From Ruminococcaceae bacterium UBA6855 (GTDB taxonomy: Bacteria; Bacillota; Clostridia; Oscillospirales; Acutalibacteraceae), in assembly GCA_002451755.1 (NCBI GenBank), contig DKDF01000067.1, positions 1 to 11,630 of the forward strand: 11,630 nt of DNA, in the 5' to 3' direction. Below, piece by piece: positions 6,733 through 11,630 of the stretch. The translations under genes and the position numbers were made by a program. How positions within the stretch are numbered: position 1 is the stretch's first letter; the number at the start of each line of letters is the position of its first letter. Below the pieces are notes generated by a model. It saw only the letters and a list, made by a program, of their open reading frames with translations. It was not told where the DNA came from and did not search any database.

Positions 6733-6808
6733 GCTGCTATGGCTCAGGTGGCAGAGCACATCCTTGGTAAGGATGAGGTCACCAGTTCGAATCTGGTTAG
6801 CAGCTCCA
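6733..6808 (+). tRNA. tRNA-Thr (GGT anticodon)
   Basis: The acceptor GCTGCTA (6733-6739) pairs with TAGCAGC (6798-6804), with T discriminator and encoded CCA (6806-6808). The anticodon stem CATCC/GGATG encloses TTGGTAA with GGT at 6766-6768. It is only 3 nt after tRNA-Asp, so the two are one transcript. Confidence 0.96.
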
Positions 6809-6809
6809 T

Positions 6810-6846
6810 AAAAAGCCTTGAAACTCGATTGTTTCAAGGCTTTTTA
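6810..6846 (+). terminator. Terminator of the tRNA-Asp/tRNA-Thr unit
   Basis: The stem GCCTTGAAAC (6815-6824) / GTTTCAAGGC (6831-6840) has a 6-nt loop, an A5 tract before it and T5 (6841-6845) after it. Confidence 0.93.
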
Positions 6847-6871
6847 CTTTTGCTATAAAACCGTACACATT

Positions 6872-6915
6872 AAAAAAATAAGCTCCGCGCGCCAAACGGC
6901 GTTCGGAGCTTATTT
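6872..6915 (-). terminator. Terminator of the XRE repressor gene, overlapping its stop codon
   Basis: AAATAAGCTCCG (6876-6887) pairs with CGGAGCTTATTT (6904-6915). On the minus strand the hairpin is followed by T7 (complement of 6872-6878). The stop codon of the XRE gene (6910-6912) lies inside the stem. Confidence 0.85.
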
Positions 6916-7128
6916 GCTTTTATCCGTCTCGTCCGGCTCATGGTGCATGATGCCGTCGACATCACAGCCAAGAATATTGCACAGATCGTTGAGCGTCACG
7001 GTGCTTATCGGCTTGTTGTGCTTGAGGCGGTCGATGAGACTGCGGCTGATGTTGAAGTCCCTTATCAGCTTGTATGTCGTCATACCTCTGTCTTTCATAG
7101 TCCTGTAAAACGGCTCGTAAGTAATCAA
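6910..7128 (-). CDS. Small XRE/Cro-CI-type helix-turn-helix regulator
   Basis: A 72-aa DNA-binding protein consisting of little more than one helix-turn-helix domain (TTYKLIRDFNISRSLIDRLKHNKPISTVTLNDLCNIL, given here in parts: helix 2-3 at about 22-36, PISTVTL at about 40-46). It resembles the Cro/C1-type HTH_26-like proteins found on mobile elements and chromosomes of Firmicutes. The start is a TTG at 7128, preceded by GAGGTGA at suitable spacing; the family usually begins MI.Y.P. as here. An in-frame ATG at residue 11 is a poorer choice. It has its own promoter with a palindrome over the -35 box, so self-repression is likely (inference). No integrase or toxin partner is next to it. Confidence 0.88.
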   Translation of the reverse strand: MITYEPFYRTMKDRGMTTYKLIRDFNISRSLIDRLKHNKPISTVTLNDLCNILGCDVDGIMHHEPDETDKSK

Positions 7129-7145
7129 AAAATCACCTCAACGCC

Positions 7146-7174
7146 ATTTTAATTTATGCTCAATATATTGACAA
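7146..7174 (-). promoter_or_regulatory. Promoter of the XRE regulator gene
   Basis: On the minus strand, TTGTCA (7169-7174) and TAAAAT (7146-7151) are 17 nt apart, shortly before the ribosome binding site and TTG start. The -35 box is inside the palindrome 7163-7186. Confidence 0.75.
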
Positions 7175-7186
7175 TTGTCGATATAT
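7163..7186. promoter_or_regulatory. 24-bp near-perfect palindrome, probable operator of the XRE protein
   Basis: Eleven of twelve base pairs are symmetric about the centre between 7174 and 7175, with core GACAATTGTC (7170-7179) and flanks of alternating AT. It covers the -35 boxes of both divergent promoters, so a dimer bound here could silence both. Operator function is inferred from position and symmetry. Confidence 0.7.
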
Positions 7187-7196
7187 AGAGTATAAA
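7168..7196 (+). promoter_or_regulatory. Divergent promoter reading away from the XRE gene
   Basis: TTGACA (7168-7173), a 17-nt spacer and TATAAA (7191-7196) form a near-consensus sigma-A promoter. Its -35 box overlaps that of the XRE promoter. Predicted transcription starts near 7203 and runs into 7214-7862, where no convincing gene exists. Confidence 0.65.
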
Positions 7197-7213
7197 TATA
7201 TCAGGCACCAAAT

Positions 7214-7318
7214 ATGCAAAAAAACTCGGCAAATATTCATGAATATTCCGATAAGCAAAATAAGACGGTTATTTATCCTCAAAATTTACCAGTTGTACAA
7301 AGTATATTGAATTTATGA
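7214..7318 (+). CDS. Possible 34-aa small ORF under the divergent promoter
   Basis: ATG 7214 opens a reading frame to TGA 7316-7318 (MQKNSANIHEYSDKQNKTVI and 14 more residues). It begins about 10 nt after the predicted start of the divergent transcript. No good ribosome binding site is visible (AGGCACC at most), and the composition is simply AT-rich. It is listed because it is the only frame at the place where a gene controlled by the XRE protein would be expected. It may be chance. Confidence 0.2.
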   Translation: MQKNSANIHEYSDKQNKTVIYPQNLPVVQSILNL

Positions 7319-7351
7319 CATAAATTGCTATTATATTTATAGATGCGCAAA

Positions 7352-7539
7352 TCGTCGAGGTCGCCGACCCCTACAACCGACCTCGCACAAATTCACACCA
7401 CCATAGGCTCCCCTGCAGGGGAGCTGGATTGGCGAAGCCAAGACTGAGGGGTTAGCCCGCGAAATCTGTACAAATTTATTGACCCGTACATCGTAGGGTG
7501 CGGCGACCCGACGCACCGCTACCGCGACAGCGGCACGAA
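7352..7539. repeat. GC-rich dispersed repeat, copy 1
   Basis: This stretch is nearly the same as 7679-7862. It starts TCGTCGAGGTCGCCGACC and ends CGGCACGAA. It contains a perfect 18-bp palindrome around CTGCAG (7407-7424), a TTGGC-GAA-GCCAA hairpin (7429-7441), then GACTGAGGGG and GGCGACCCGACGCAC. It has no ribosome binding sites or sustained coding pattern. This type of hairpin-rich, GC-rich intergenic repeat is common in Oscillospiraceae-like genomes (from memory, not searched). The AT-rich stretch 7319-7351 before it holds nothing definite. Confidence 0.85.
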
Positions 7540-7678
7540 ATCTTCGCAAAGATTTATTCTACCGACCGTAGGGGCGAACTTCGTTCGCCTGCCCTTGAAG
7601 TCTGTGTAGGGCGCGAAGCCGAGCTTGAATGGTTGCTGCACTTATATCAAAACATCGTGACGCTCGCGCGTCAAAGGG
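7540..7678. other. Spacer between the two repeats with further palindromes
   Basis: Non-coding by eye. It holds AAATCTT-CGC-AAAGATTT (about 7538-7555) and GGGGCGAA-CTTCG-TTCGCC (about 7570-7588), the latter preceded by GTAGGGG. Similar GTAGGGG starts occur in the repeats on both sides and again at 10446-10452. Confidence 0.5.
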
Positions 7679-7862
7679 TCGTCGAGGTCGCCGACCCCTA
7701 CAAACCGACCCCGCACAAATTCACGCCGCCATAGGTTCCCCTGCAGGGGAGCTGGATTGGCGAAGCCAAGACTGAGGGGTTAGCCCGCGAAATCTGCACA
7801 AAATTTATTGACCCGCACCTCGTGGACTGCGGCGACCCGACGCACGCCGCCGACGGCACGAA
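7679..7862. repeat. GC-rich dispersed repeat, copy 2
   Basis: Direct repeat of 7352-7539 with scattered base changes and a few small indels. The palindrome around CTGCAG recurs at 7735-7752, with one C-to-T change that leaves a G-U pair, so pairing would be kept in RNA. The CTGAGGGGTTAGCCCGCGAA segment is unchanged. Confidence 0.85.
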
Positions 7863-7877
7863 GAAAAAACAATCGGC

Positions 7878-8127
7878 ATATATCGGGCAGCTGCGCTGTT
7901 CGTGATATATAGAATAATTGAATAGAGGGTGATTTATGCAGCAATTTGGTTTGTAAAGTCGGATTCGGTTAACCCGTGCTTTACAAAAAAGGAGAACAGT
8001 GCGGGCAGGCACTGTTCCCCGGTCGTTCGCAGAAGAGCTTGCGTCTATACGCTCGTTCGGCTCTCCGCGAACTGATGTCCCTTGAAGTGAGCGTAAATAT
8101 GACAAGGAGACGGTGGTATTTTACCAC
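7878..8127 (+). promoter_or_regulatory. Hairpin-rich 5' leader of the surface protein gene
   Basis: Several stems precede the surface gene: TATATC/GATATA with GGGCAGC/GCTGTTC inside (about 7879-7908); TTTGTAAAG/CTTTACAAA (7950-7958/7979-7987); an 11-of-12-pair hairpin at 7991-8020 that hides a GGAG; a branched stem starting TTCGC/GCGAA (8026-8030/8067-8071) with GAGC/GCTC and GCGT/ACGC inside; and GTGGTA-TTT-TACCAC (8113-8127) between the ribosome binding site and ATG. Two tiny frames with ribosome binding sites lie here: 7936-7956 (MQQFGL) and 7999-8085 (28 aa from GTG). No clear promoter was found. The region could be a regulatory leader or a further dispersed repeat. Confidence 0.45.
7936..7956 (+). 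CDS. Possible 6-codon leader peptide (MQQFGL)
   Basis: ATG CAG CAA TTT GGT TTG TAA follows GAGGGTGA (7925-7932), a ribosome binding site much like the one of the deaminase gene at 761-767. Its last codons form the left arm of the stem 7950-7958/7979-7987, so translation would open that stem. This is a suggestive but unproven attenuator-like arrangement. Confidence 0.2.
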   Translation: MQQFGL

Positions 8128-8133
8128 AAAACA

Positions 8134-10389
8134 ATGAGAATGAAAAGTAAAAGCAGTAAAATTTTCAGCGGGCTTTTGGCGCTTGTTCTGGCGTTGACTA
8201 TGATGGTCGGAGTTATGCCGATGAGTGCAAGTGCAGCTTATGAAAACACATATACCAATACAGGCAATCAGCGAGATGATATTATCGGTGTTGCAAAAAC
8301 CCAATTGGGCTATAGAGAGGGTGCAAACAACGCAACGAAATACGGTACATGGTACGGTTTGCCGAATCAGCCTTGGTGTGCTATGTTTATAAGTTGGTGT
8401 GCTCGTCAGGCAGGAATCCCGACATCAGTATTAAAAAATTCAGCCGTTGCTGCCCCTGATGCACAATATTTTAATATTCCGTACTACGACGGAGCATCAT
8501 ATACTCCACAAAAAGGTGATTTGTTTTTCACAAAATCATGGAGCCATGTTGGTTTAGTATACTATGTTGATGGTGATTATTTTTACACTATAGAGGGAAA
8601 TTCAAATAACACGGGCAGTAGTGAAGGAACAAGCGTAGTATCAAATCGCAGAAAAATCAGTAATTTTTATTTTGGCGTTCCTAACTATACTGGAACACCT
8701 GAAATAGCACCCCAATATGCCAAAATTACAACGGATAAAATAAATTATGCTGTCGACGAAATAGTAAATTTTTCATTTGAAGCAGATGGAAACTTAAATA
8801 ATTTGTGGGTTTATTGTCCTGATGGCAGTGTTTTGACATATAAAGATGTCGGTAGCTCATATCAACTTGCTTTTGGAATGTCAGGATATTTTGAGGCTCT
8901 TGTGCAGACTTGGAACGGCGTGGGATATGCAACCAGTGAGAGAACAAGCTGGTATGTTGGAAAGCCGCAATATTCGTATATTACTGTTAATAAAAATAAC
9001 TTTGATTTTAACGAAAATATACAATTTACTTTTAATACAGCGGCTCGTGGAGATTGTAATACAATATGGATTTATAAACCAGACGGATCATCAGAATATC
9101 ATCAACGTGTTGGGAACTCTTTTAATATCTCATTTTCACAGCCAGGGGATTATGAAGCTCTTGTCGAGGCTTGGAATGATATCGGAAGCTGTATAAGTGA
9201 GAGAGTTCATTTTGTTGTTGGTAAATATGAAGTGAAATATAATGTGTCAGGATACAACAGTCAAAATAAATATTATGGTGAAACCATTAAGCTTAACACA
9301 ACCAAACCAATAGGCAAAAGCTTCACCGTTACTTATAATGCAAATGGTGGCAGCGCTTCTCTTTCAACTAAAAGGTTTTCACAGACTTTCGTGAATTGGA
9401 ACACGGCGGCAAATGGTAGCGGAACGGCATATAATGCAGGAGCCGCCTACAGTGCAAACGCCAATGTAACACTTTACGCTCAGTATTCCAATCCGTCGAT
9501 TGGTCCGCTCCCGACACCCACACGTTCAGGGTATCACTTTGACGGTTGGTACACCGCTGCAAGTAACGGAACAAAAATTACCGACTCAACAAAAATAATG
9601 GCAAACACAACCATTTATGCTCACTGGACGGTGGACACCTATACCGTTTCGTATAATGCAAATGGGGGAACAGGCTTGGTCGTAAGCCAGACAAAGACTC
9701 ACGGTTCAAATCTGACATTGAGCTCAACTAAACCAATAGGCAAAAGTTTTACTGTTACTTATGATGCGAATGGCGGTAGTGTTTCGCCTTTAAATAAAAA
9801 GGTTTTACAAACTTTCGTAAATTGGAACACGGCGGCAAATGGTAGCGGAACGGCATATAATGCAGGAGCCACTTACAGTGCAAACGCTAATGTAACACTT
9901 TACGCTCAGTATTCCGATCCGTCGGTTGGTACGCTTCCAATACCTACACGTTCGGGATATTATTTTGACGGTTGGTATACCGCTGCAAGCAACGGAACGA
10001 AAATTACTGACTCAACAAAAATAACGGCAAGCACAACTGTTTATGCTCACTGGATAAAGATTCCTGAATCGAAAGCAACTGTTAAGAGTGTGAAAATTGA
10101 AGATAGCGTAAAACTTAATTATAAATCAACTTATATGCTTTGTCCGGAAATTATTGCCGATAATGGAGCAAATTACACGGTCGAGTATGATAGTTCTGAC
10201 ATCGAAATTGCAACCGTTGACGATAATGGAAAAATCCATGGTGTGAAGAAAGGAAATGCAACAATCACTTGCACTGTTACCGATAACTACGGCAACAGTG
10301 TAACAGACACATGTAGTGTTACTGTTGGCTACTCCTTCATACAATGGTTCATTATCATCGTTATGTTTGGTTGGTTTTGGTATATCTAA
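8134..10389 (+). CDS. Exported surface protein: CHAP domain, tandem modules, InlB B-type repeats, Big_2-like domain, hydrophobic tail
   Basis: A 751-aa protein from ATG 8134. A GTG at 8113 would sit too close to AAGGAG (8104-8109), and the hairpin 8113-8127 may bring the site closer to the ATG. The signal peptide has a basic start (MRMKSKSSK), a hydrophobic core and an ASAA-type cleavage site near residue 35. Residues 45-185 form a CHAP/NlpC-P60-type amidase domain with C82 (PWCAMF), H138 (SHVGLVY) and E154, as in peptidoglycan hydrolases. Two 85-aa modules follow (193-277, 278-363, each starting PQY and ending VGK). Listeria-Bacteroides type repeats with YNANGG and GWYTAASNGT lie at about 365-640, and a Big_2-like domain at about 647-732. 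The C-terminus is the tail FIQWFIIIVMFGWFWYI, with no LPXTG and no basic end. It is much more AT-rich than the flanking core genes, suggesting transfer or surface-gene turnover. Likely role: cell-wall attached hydrolase or adhesin (inference). Confidence 0.93.
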   Translation: MRMKSKSSKIFSGLLALVLALTMMVGVMPMSASAAYENTYTNTGNQRDDIIGVAKTQLGYREGANNATKYGTWYGLPNQPWCAMFISWCARQAGIPTSVLKNSAVAAPDAQYFNIPYYDGASYTPQKGDLFFTKSWSHVGLVYYVDGDYFYTIEGNSNNTGSSEGTSVVSNRRKISNFYFGVPNYTGTPEIAPQYAKITTDKINYAVDEIVNFSFEADGNLNNLWVYCPDGSVLTYKDVGSSYQLAFGMSGYFEALVQTWNGVGYATSERTSWYVGKPQYSYITVNKNNFDFNENIQFTFNTAARGDCNTIWIYKPDGSSEYHQRVGNSFNISFSQPGDYEALVEAWNDIGSCISERVHFVVGKYEVKYNVSGYNSQNKYYGETIKLNTTKPIGKSFTVTYNANGGSASLSTKRFSQTFVNWNTAANGSGTAYNAGAAYSANANVTLYAQYSNPSIGPLPTPTRSGYHFDGWYTAASNGTKITDSTKIMANTTIYAHWTVDTYTVSYNANGGTGLVVSQTKTHGSNLTLSSTKPIGKSFTVTYDANGGSVSPLNKKVLQTFVNWNTAANGSGTAYNAGATYSANANVTLYAQYSDPSVGTLPIPTRSGYYFDGWYTAASNGTKITDSTKITASTTVYAHWIKIPESKATVKSVKIEDSVKLNYKSTYMLCPEIIADNGANYTVEYDSSDIEIATVDDNGKIHGVKKGNATITCTVTDNYGNSVTDTCSVTVGYSFIQWFIIIVMFGWFWYI
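9301..9627 (+). repeat. Intragenic direct repeat, copy 1
   Basis: 327 bp matching 9727-10053 at a fixed offset of 426 bp (142 codons) with no net length change. It encodes the unit from TKPIGKSFTVTY to YAHW. The block around 9391-9487 is almost unchanged between copies, which points to recent duplication or gene conversion. Confidence 0.85.
9727..10053 (+). repeat. Intragenic direct repeat, copy 2
   Basis: Second copy of the 327-bp unit. Most differences are third-position changes (for example AAAAGC/AAAAGT), so the protein repeat is selected or recently copied. The pair is 99 bp apart and in frame, so recombination would remove or add 142 codons without a frameshift. Confidence 0.85.
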
Positions 10390-10395
10390 ATAAAT

Positions 10396-10413
10396 TTATC
10401 GACCGTCCGATAA
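10396..10413 (+). terminator. Weak hairpin after the surface gene
   Basis: TTATCG-6 nt-CGATAA starts 7 nt after the stop codon; the nearest T-run (ATTTTTA) is 8 nt further on. A second hairpin with a late T5 lies at 10522-10556 (ACATCT/AGATGT). Neither is a textbook terminator. Confidence 0.3.
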
Positions 10414-10478
10414 GATTGTCATTTTTATGTTGATAAACACCAAGCGTAGGGGCAGATATTAATTTTATTTACTACTTT

Positions 10479-10631
10479 TTTGCGGCTTTTATAACATGTT
10501 TGACGATTTGCTATGCAACAAACATCTCCGCTGTGAGCAGATGTCTATGACTTTTTAGAGATTTGTTCGTTCAGCGAGAAATTACAAAATTTCGAAACGC
10601 GGTTTGATTTCTGTTTGTTATAAGCGGCAAA
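10479..10631. repeat. Small element with terminal inverted repeats
   Basis: TTTGCGGCTTTTATAACA (10479-10496) and the reverse complement of 10616-10631 (TTTGCCGCTTATAACA) match except for one base and a 2-nt gap. The 120 bp between them hold smaller hairpins (ACATCT/AGATGT; GAAATT/AATTTC) and no usable reading frame. It could be a MITE-like element or the closing stem of a folded RNA domain. Confidence 0.5.
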
Positions 10632-10641
10632 TAATTCCCAT

Positions 10642-10727
10642 CCCCGCCAAGCAGACCATCCCTTTCAAAAATTAAATTAACTTCCCGGCGGGGAATTCGC
10701 GGGGGCGGCGTCCGGTCTGTGCGCCGC
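10642..10727 (+). ncRNA. Candidate structured RNA: two GC-rich hairpins with complementary loops
   Basis: Hairpin 1 is CCCCGCC (10642-10648) with GGCGGGG (10687-10693). Hairpin 2 is GCGGCG (10705-10710) with CGCCGC (10722-10727) around an 11-nt loop. GCAGACC in loop 1 (10651-10657) is complementary to GGTCTGT in loop 2 (10714-10720, one G-U pair), allowing a kissing contact. A terminator follows at 10766-10797 on the same strand. No known RNA family was recognised, and no promoter was clear upstream; the strand is chosen because of the terminator. Confidence 0.4.
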
Positions 10728-10765
10728 TCCTTTTAATACCGAAAACTGCACATCTCTGATAGCTG

Positions 10766-10797
10766 CCGTCGGACTCCCGTCCGGCGGTTCGCTTTTT
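10766..10797 (+). terminator. Intrinsic terminator upstream of the second MFS gene
   Basis: CCGTCGGAC (10766-10774) pairs with GTCCGGCGG (10779-10787, one G-U pair) around TCCC, followed by TTCGC and T5 (10793-10797). It would end a transcript coming from the surface gene or from the candidate RNA before it. The stretch 10798-10870 shows nothing else. Confidence 0.7.
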
Positions 10798-10870
10798 GTC
10801 TGCATTTATGACCTAACTCGCCGCCGCATTTCTGCAATTTTTGAGCACCTTGCCCTTTTTTCAAAATCTA

Positions 10871-10899
10871 TGGATTTAACTTCCGCTTTGTGCTAAAAT
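10871..10899 (+). promoter_or_regulatory. Likely promoter of the second MFS gene (extended -10)
   Basis: TGCTAAAAT (10891-10899) is an extended -10 box. The -35 region 17 nt upstream (TGGATT, 10871-10876) is poor, which an extended -10 can offset. It lies about 37 nt before the start codon. Confidence 0.5.
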
Positions 10900-10935
10900 G
10901 CCTTTTGTGTGCAATTCTCTGTTGGGGGAGCGAAA

Positions 10936-11630
10936 ATGAAAAAGATAGGATATAAACATACTGTTATGGCGAGCTTCACGGCGTTCGTCGTGCAGGCGGT
11001 CGTCAACAATTTCGCGCCGCTGCTGTTTTTGACCTTTCAGGCGCAGTACGGCATCGAGCTTTCAAAGATAACCGTTTTGATTACCGCGAACTTTTTTATT
11101 CAGATATTCGTCGATCTGACCGCCGTGCTGTTCGTTGACCGCATCGGCTACCGCGCTTCGACGGTGCTCGCACATGCGATGTGCGCGACTGGTCTTATAT
11201 TTATGACGATCCTGCCGGAGATACTGCCCTCGGCTTTCGCGGGACTGCTTATCTCGGTGTTCTGCTACGCGGTCGGAGCGGGTCTTTTGGATATCACGAT
11301 AAATCCTATTGTCAATTCCTGCCCCTCGGCAAATTCAAATCAGCTGCTCTGCCTGCTCCATTCATTTTATTGCTGGGGCAGCGTCGCGGCGGTCGGCATA
11401 TCGACCCTGTTCTTTGCGCTGTTTTCGACGGCGAACTGGAAGATAATGTCTCTGATATGGGCGATTCTCCCGATAGTCAACGCCGTTATGTTTACCCGCG
11501 TGCCCATAGCGCCCGTAGTCGGCGATGACGAGGAGAAGCTCTCGATAAAAGATATGCTCAAAACAAAGGCTTTTTGGATATTCATGGTGCTCATACTCTG
11601 CGCCGGTTCGAGCGAACAGGCGGTCAGCCA
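10936..11630 (+). CDS. MFS transporter, FucP-like/sugar type (3' end outside the window)
   Basis: 231 residues are visible from ATG 10936, with GGGGGAG (10924-10930) 5 nt upstream; the frame is open at the window edge. At least six hydrophobic segments are present, with the MFS loop motif DRIGYRAS near residues 69-76 and GAGLLDITINPIVNS near 115-129. This resembles the fucose-permease-like group that also has a conserved LLH.FY..G motif (here LLHSFYCWG). A central acidic/basic loop (GDDEEKLSIKDMLKTKAFW) precedes the second half. Base composition is again GC-rich, like the core genes and unlike the surface gene. The substrate is unknown. Confidence 0.9.
   Translation, partial: MKKIGYKHTVMASFTAFVVQAVVNNFAPLLFLTFQAQYGIELSKITVLITANFFIQIFVDLTAVLFVDRIGYRASTVLAHAMCATGLIFMTILPEILPSAFAGLLISVFCYAVGAGLLDITINPIVNSCPSANSNQLLCLLHSFYCWGSVAAVGISTLFFALFSTANWKIMSLIWAILPIVNAVMFTRVPIAPVVGDDEEKLSIKDMLKTKAFWIFMVLILCAGSSEQAVS

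Noticed and set aside
7337..7734. Open frames of 70-78 aa across the GC-rich repeats
   Set aside because: They run through the hairpin repeats on both strands, lack ribosome binding sites and differ in frame between the two repeat copies.
7863..8112. Known riboswitch or T-box in the surface gene leader
   Set aside because: No T-box sequence or recognisable riboswitch core was found, and there is no terminator T-run after the stems.
7698..8304. Minus-strand frames of 135 and 107 aa over repeat copy 2, the leader and the surface gene start
   Set aside because: They cross the boundary between a repeat, a structured leader and a signal-peptide coding region, so they are unlikely to be real; no ribosome binding site was seen.

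Overview
The window looks like a chromosomal segment of a Gram-positive anaerobe of class Clostridia, probably an Oscillospiraceae/Ruminococcaceae-type gut bacterium. The basis is mixed: strong GGAGG-type ribosome binding sites, sigma-A-like promoters, tRNAs with encoded CCA, a YerC-type TrpR-family regulator, an iron-sulfur L-serine dehydratase, and fairly GC-rich core genes next to an AT-rich cell-surface gene. No species can be assigned from the sequence alone.

Layout. Positions 1-400 hold the 3' end of a tRNA (probably Gly), tRNA-Cys with a strong terminator, and then an unusual ladder of six small hairpins whose spacers are complementary across the array (204-357). It sits directly upstream of a four-helix-bundle (23S rRNA intervening-sequence family) gene at 402-755, which is followed closely by an atypical cytidine deaminase (773-1150). 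A bidirectional terminator separates these from a minus-strand run. That run has two units: yerC, a SAM methyltransferase and hslO (Hsp33) read from a promoter carrying an inverted repeat; and a one-chain L-serine dehydratase overlapping a cyclophilin gene by 4 bp. A GlpT-like (OPA family) transporter is divergent from the serine dehydratase. tRNA-Asp and tRNA-Thr follow, with a terminator.

Positions 6870-10935 are an accessory region. It starts with a small XRE-type repressor gene whose promoter overlaps a divergent plus-strand promoter inside a 24-bp near-perfect palindrome. The divergent transcript leads only to a possible 34-aa ORF and then to two GC-rich direct repeats of about 185 bp. 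A hairpin-rich leader precedes a 751-aa exported surface protein: signal peptide, CHAP-type cysteine peptidase/amidase domain, two copies of an 85-aa module, Listeria-Bacteroides (InlB B-type) repeats, a Big_2-like domain and a C-terminal hydrophobic tail ending in FGWFWYI. Downstream lies 550 bp with no convincing gene. It holds a terminal-inverted-repeat-like element, two GC-rich hairpins able to form a loop-loop (kissing) contact, and an intrinsic terminator. The window ends inside a second MFS transporter gene.

How the genes fit together. The core genes are housekeeping: redox chaperone, protein folding, serine catabolism, transport and tRNAs. The best candidates for something undescribed are the hairpin ladder paired with the four-helix-bundle gene, the kissing-loop RNA-like structure near 10642-10797, the structured leader of the surface gene, and the XRE/palindrome switch with no obvious partner.
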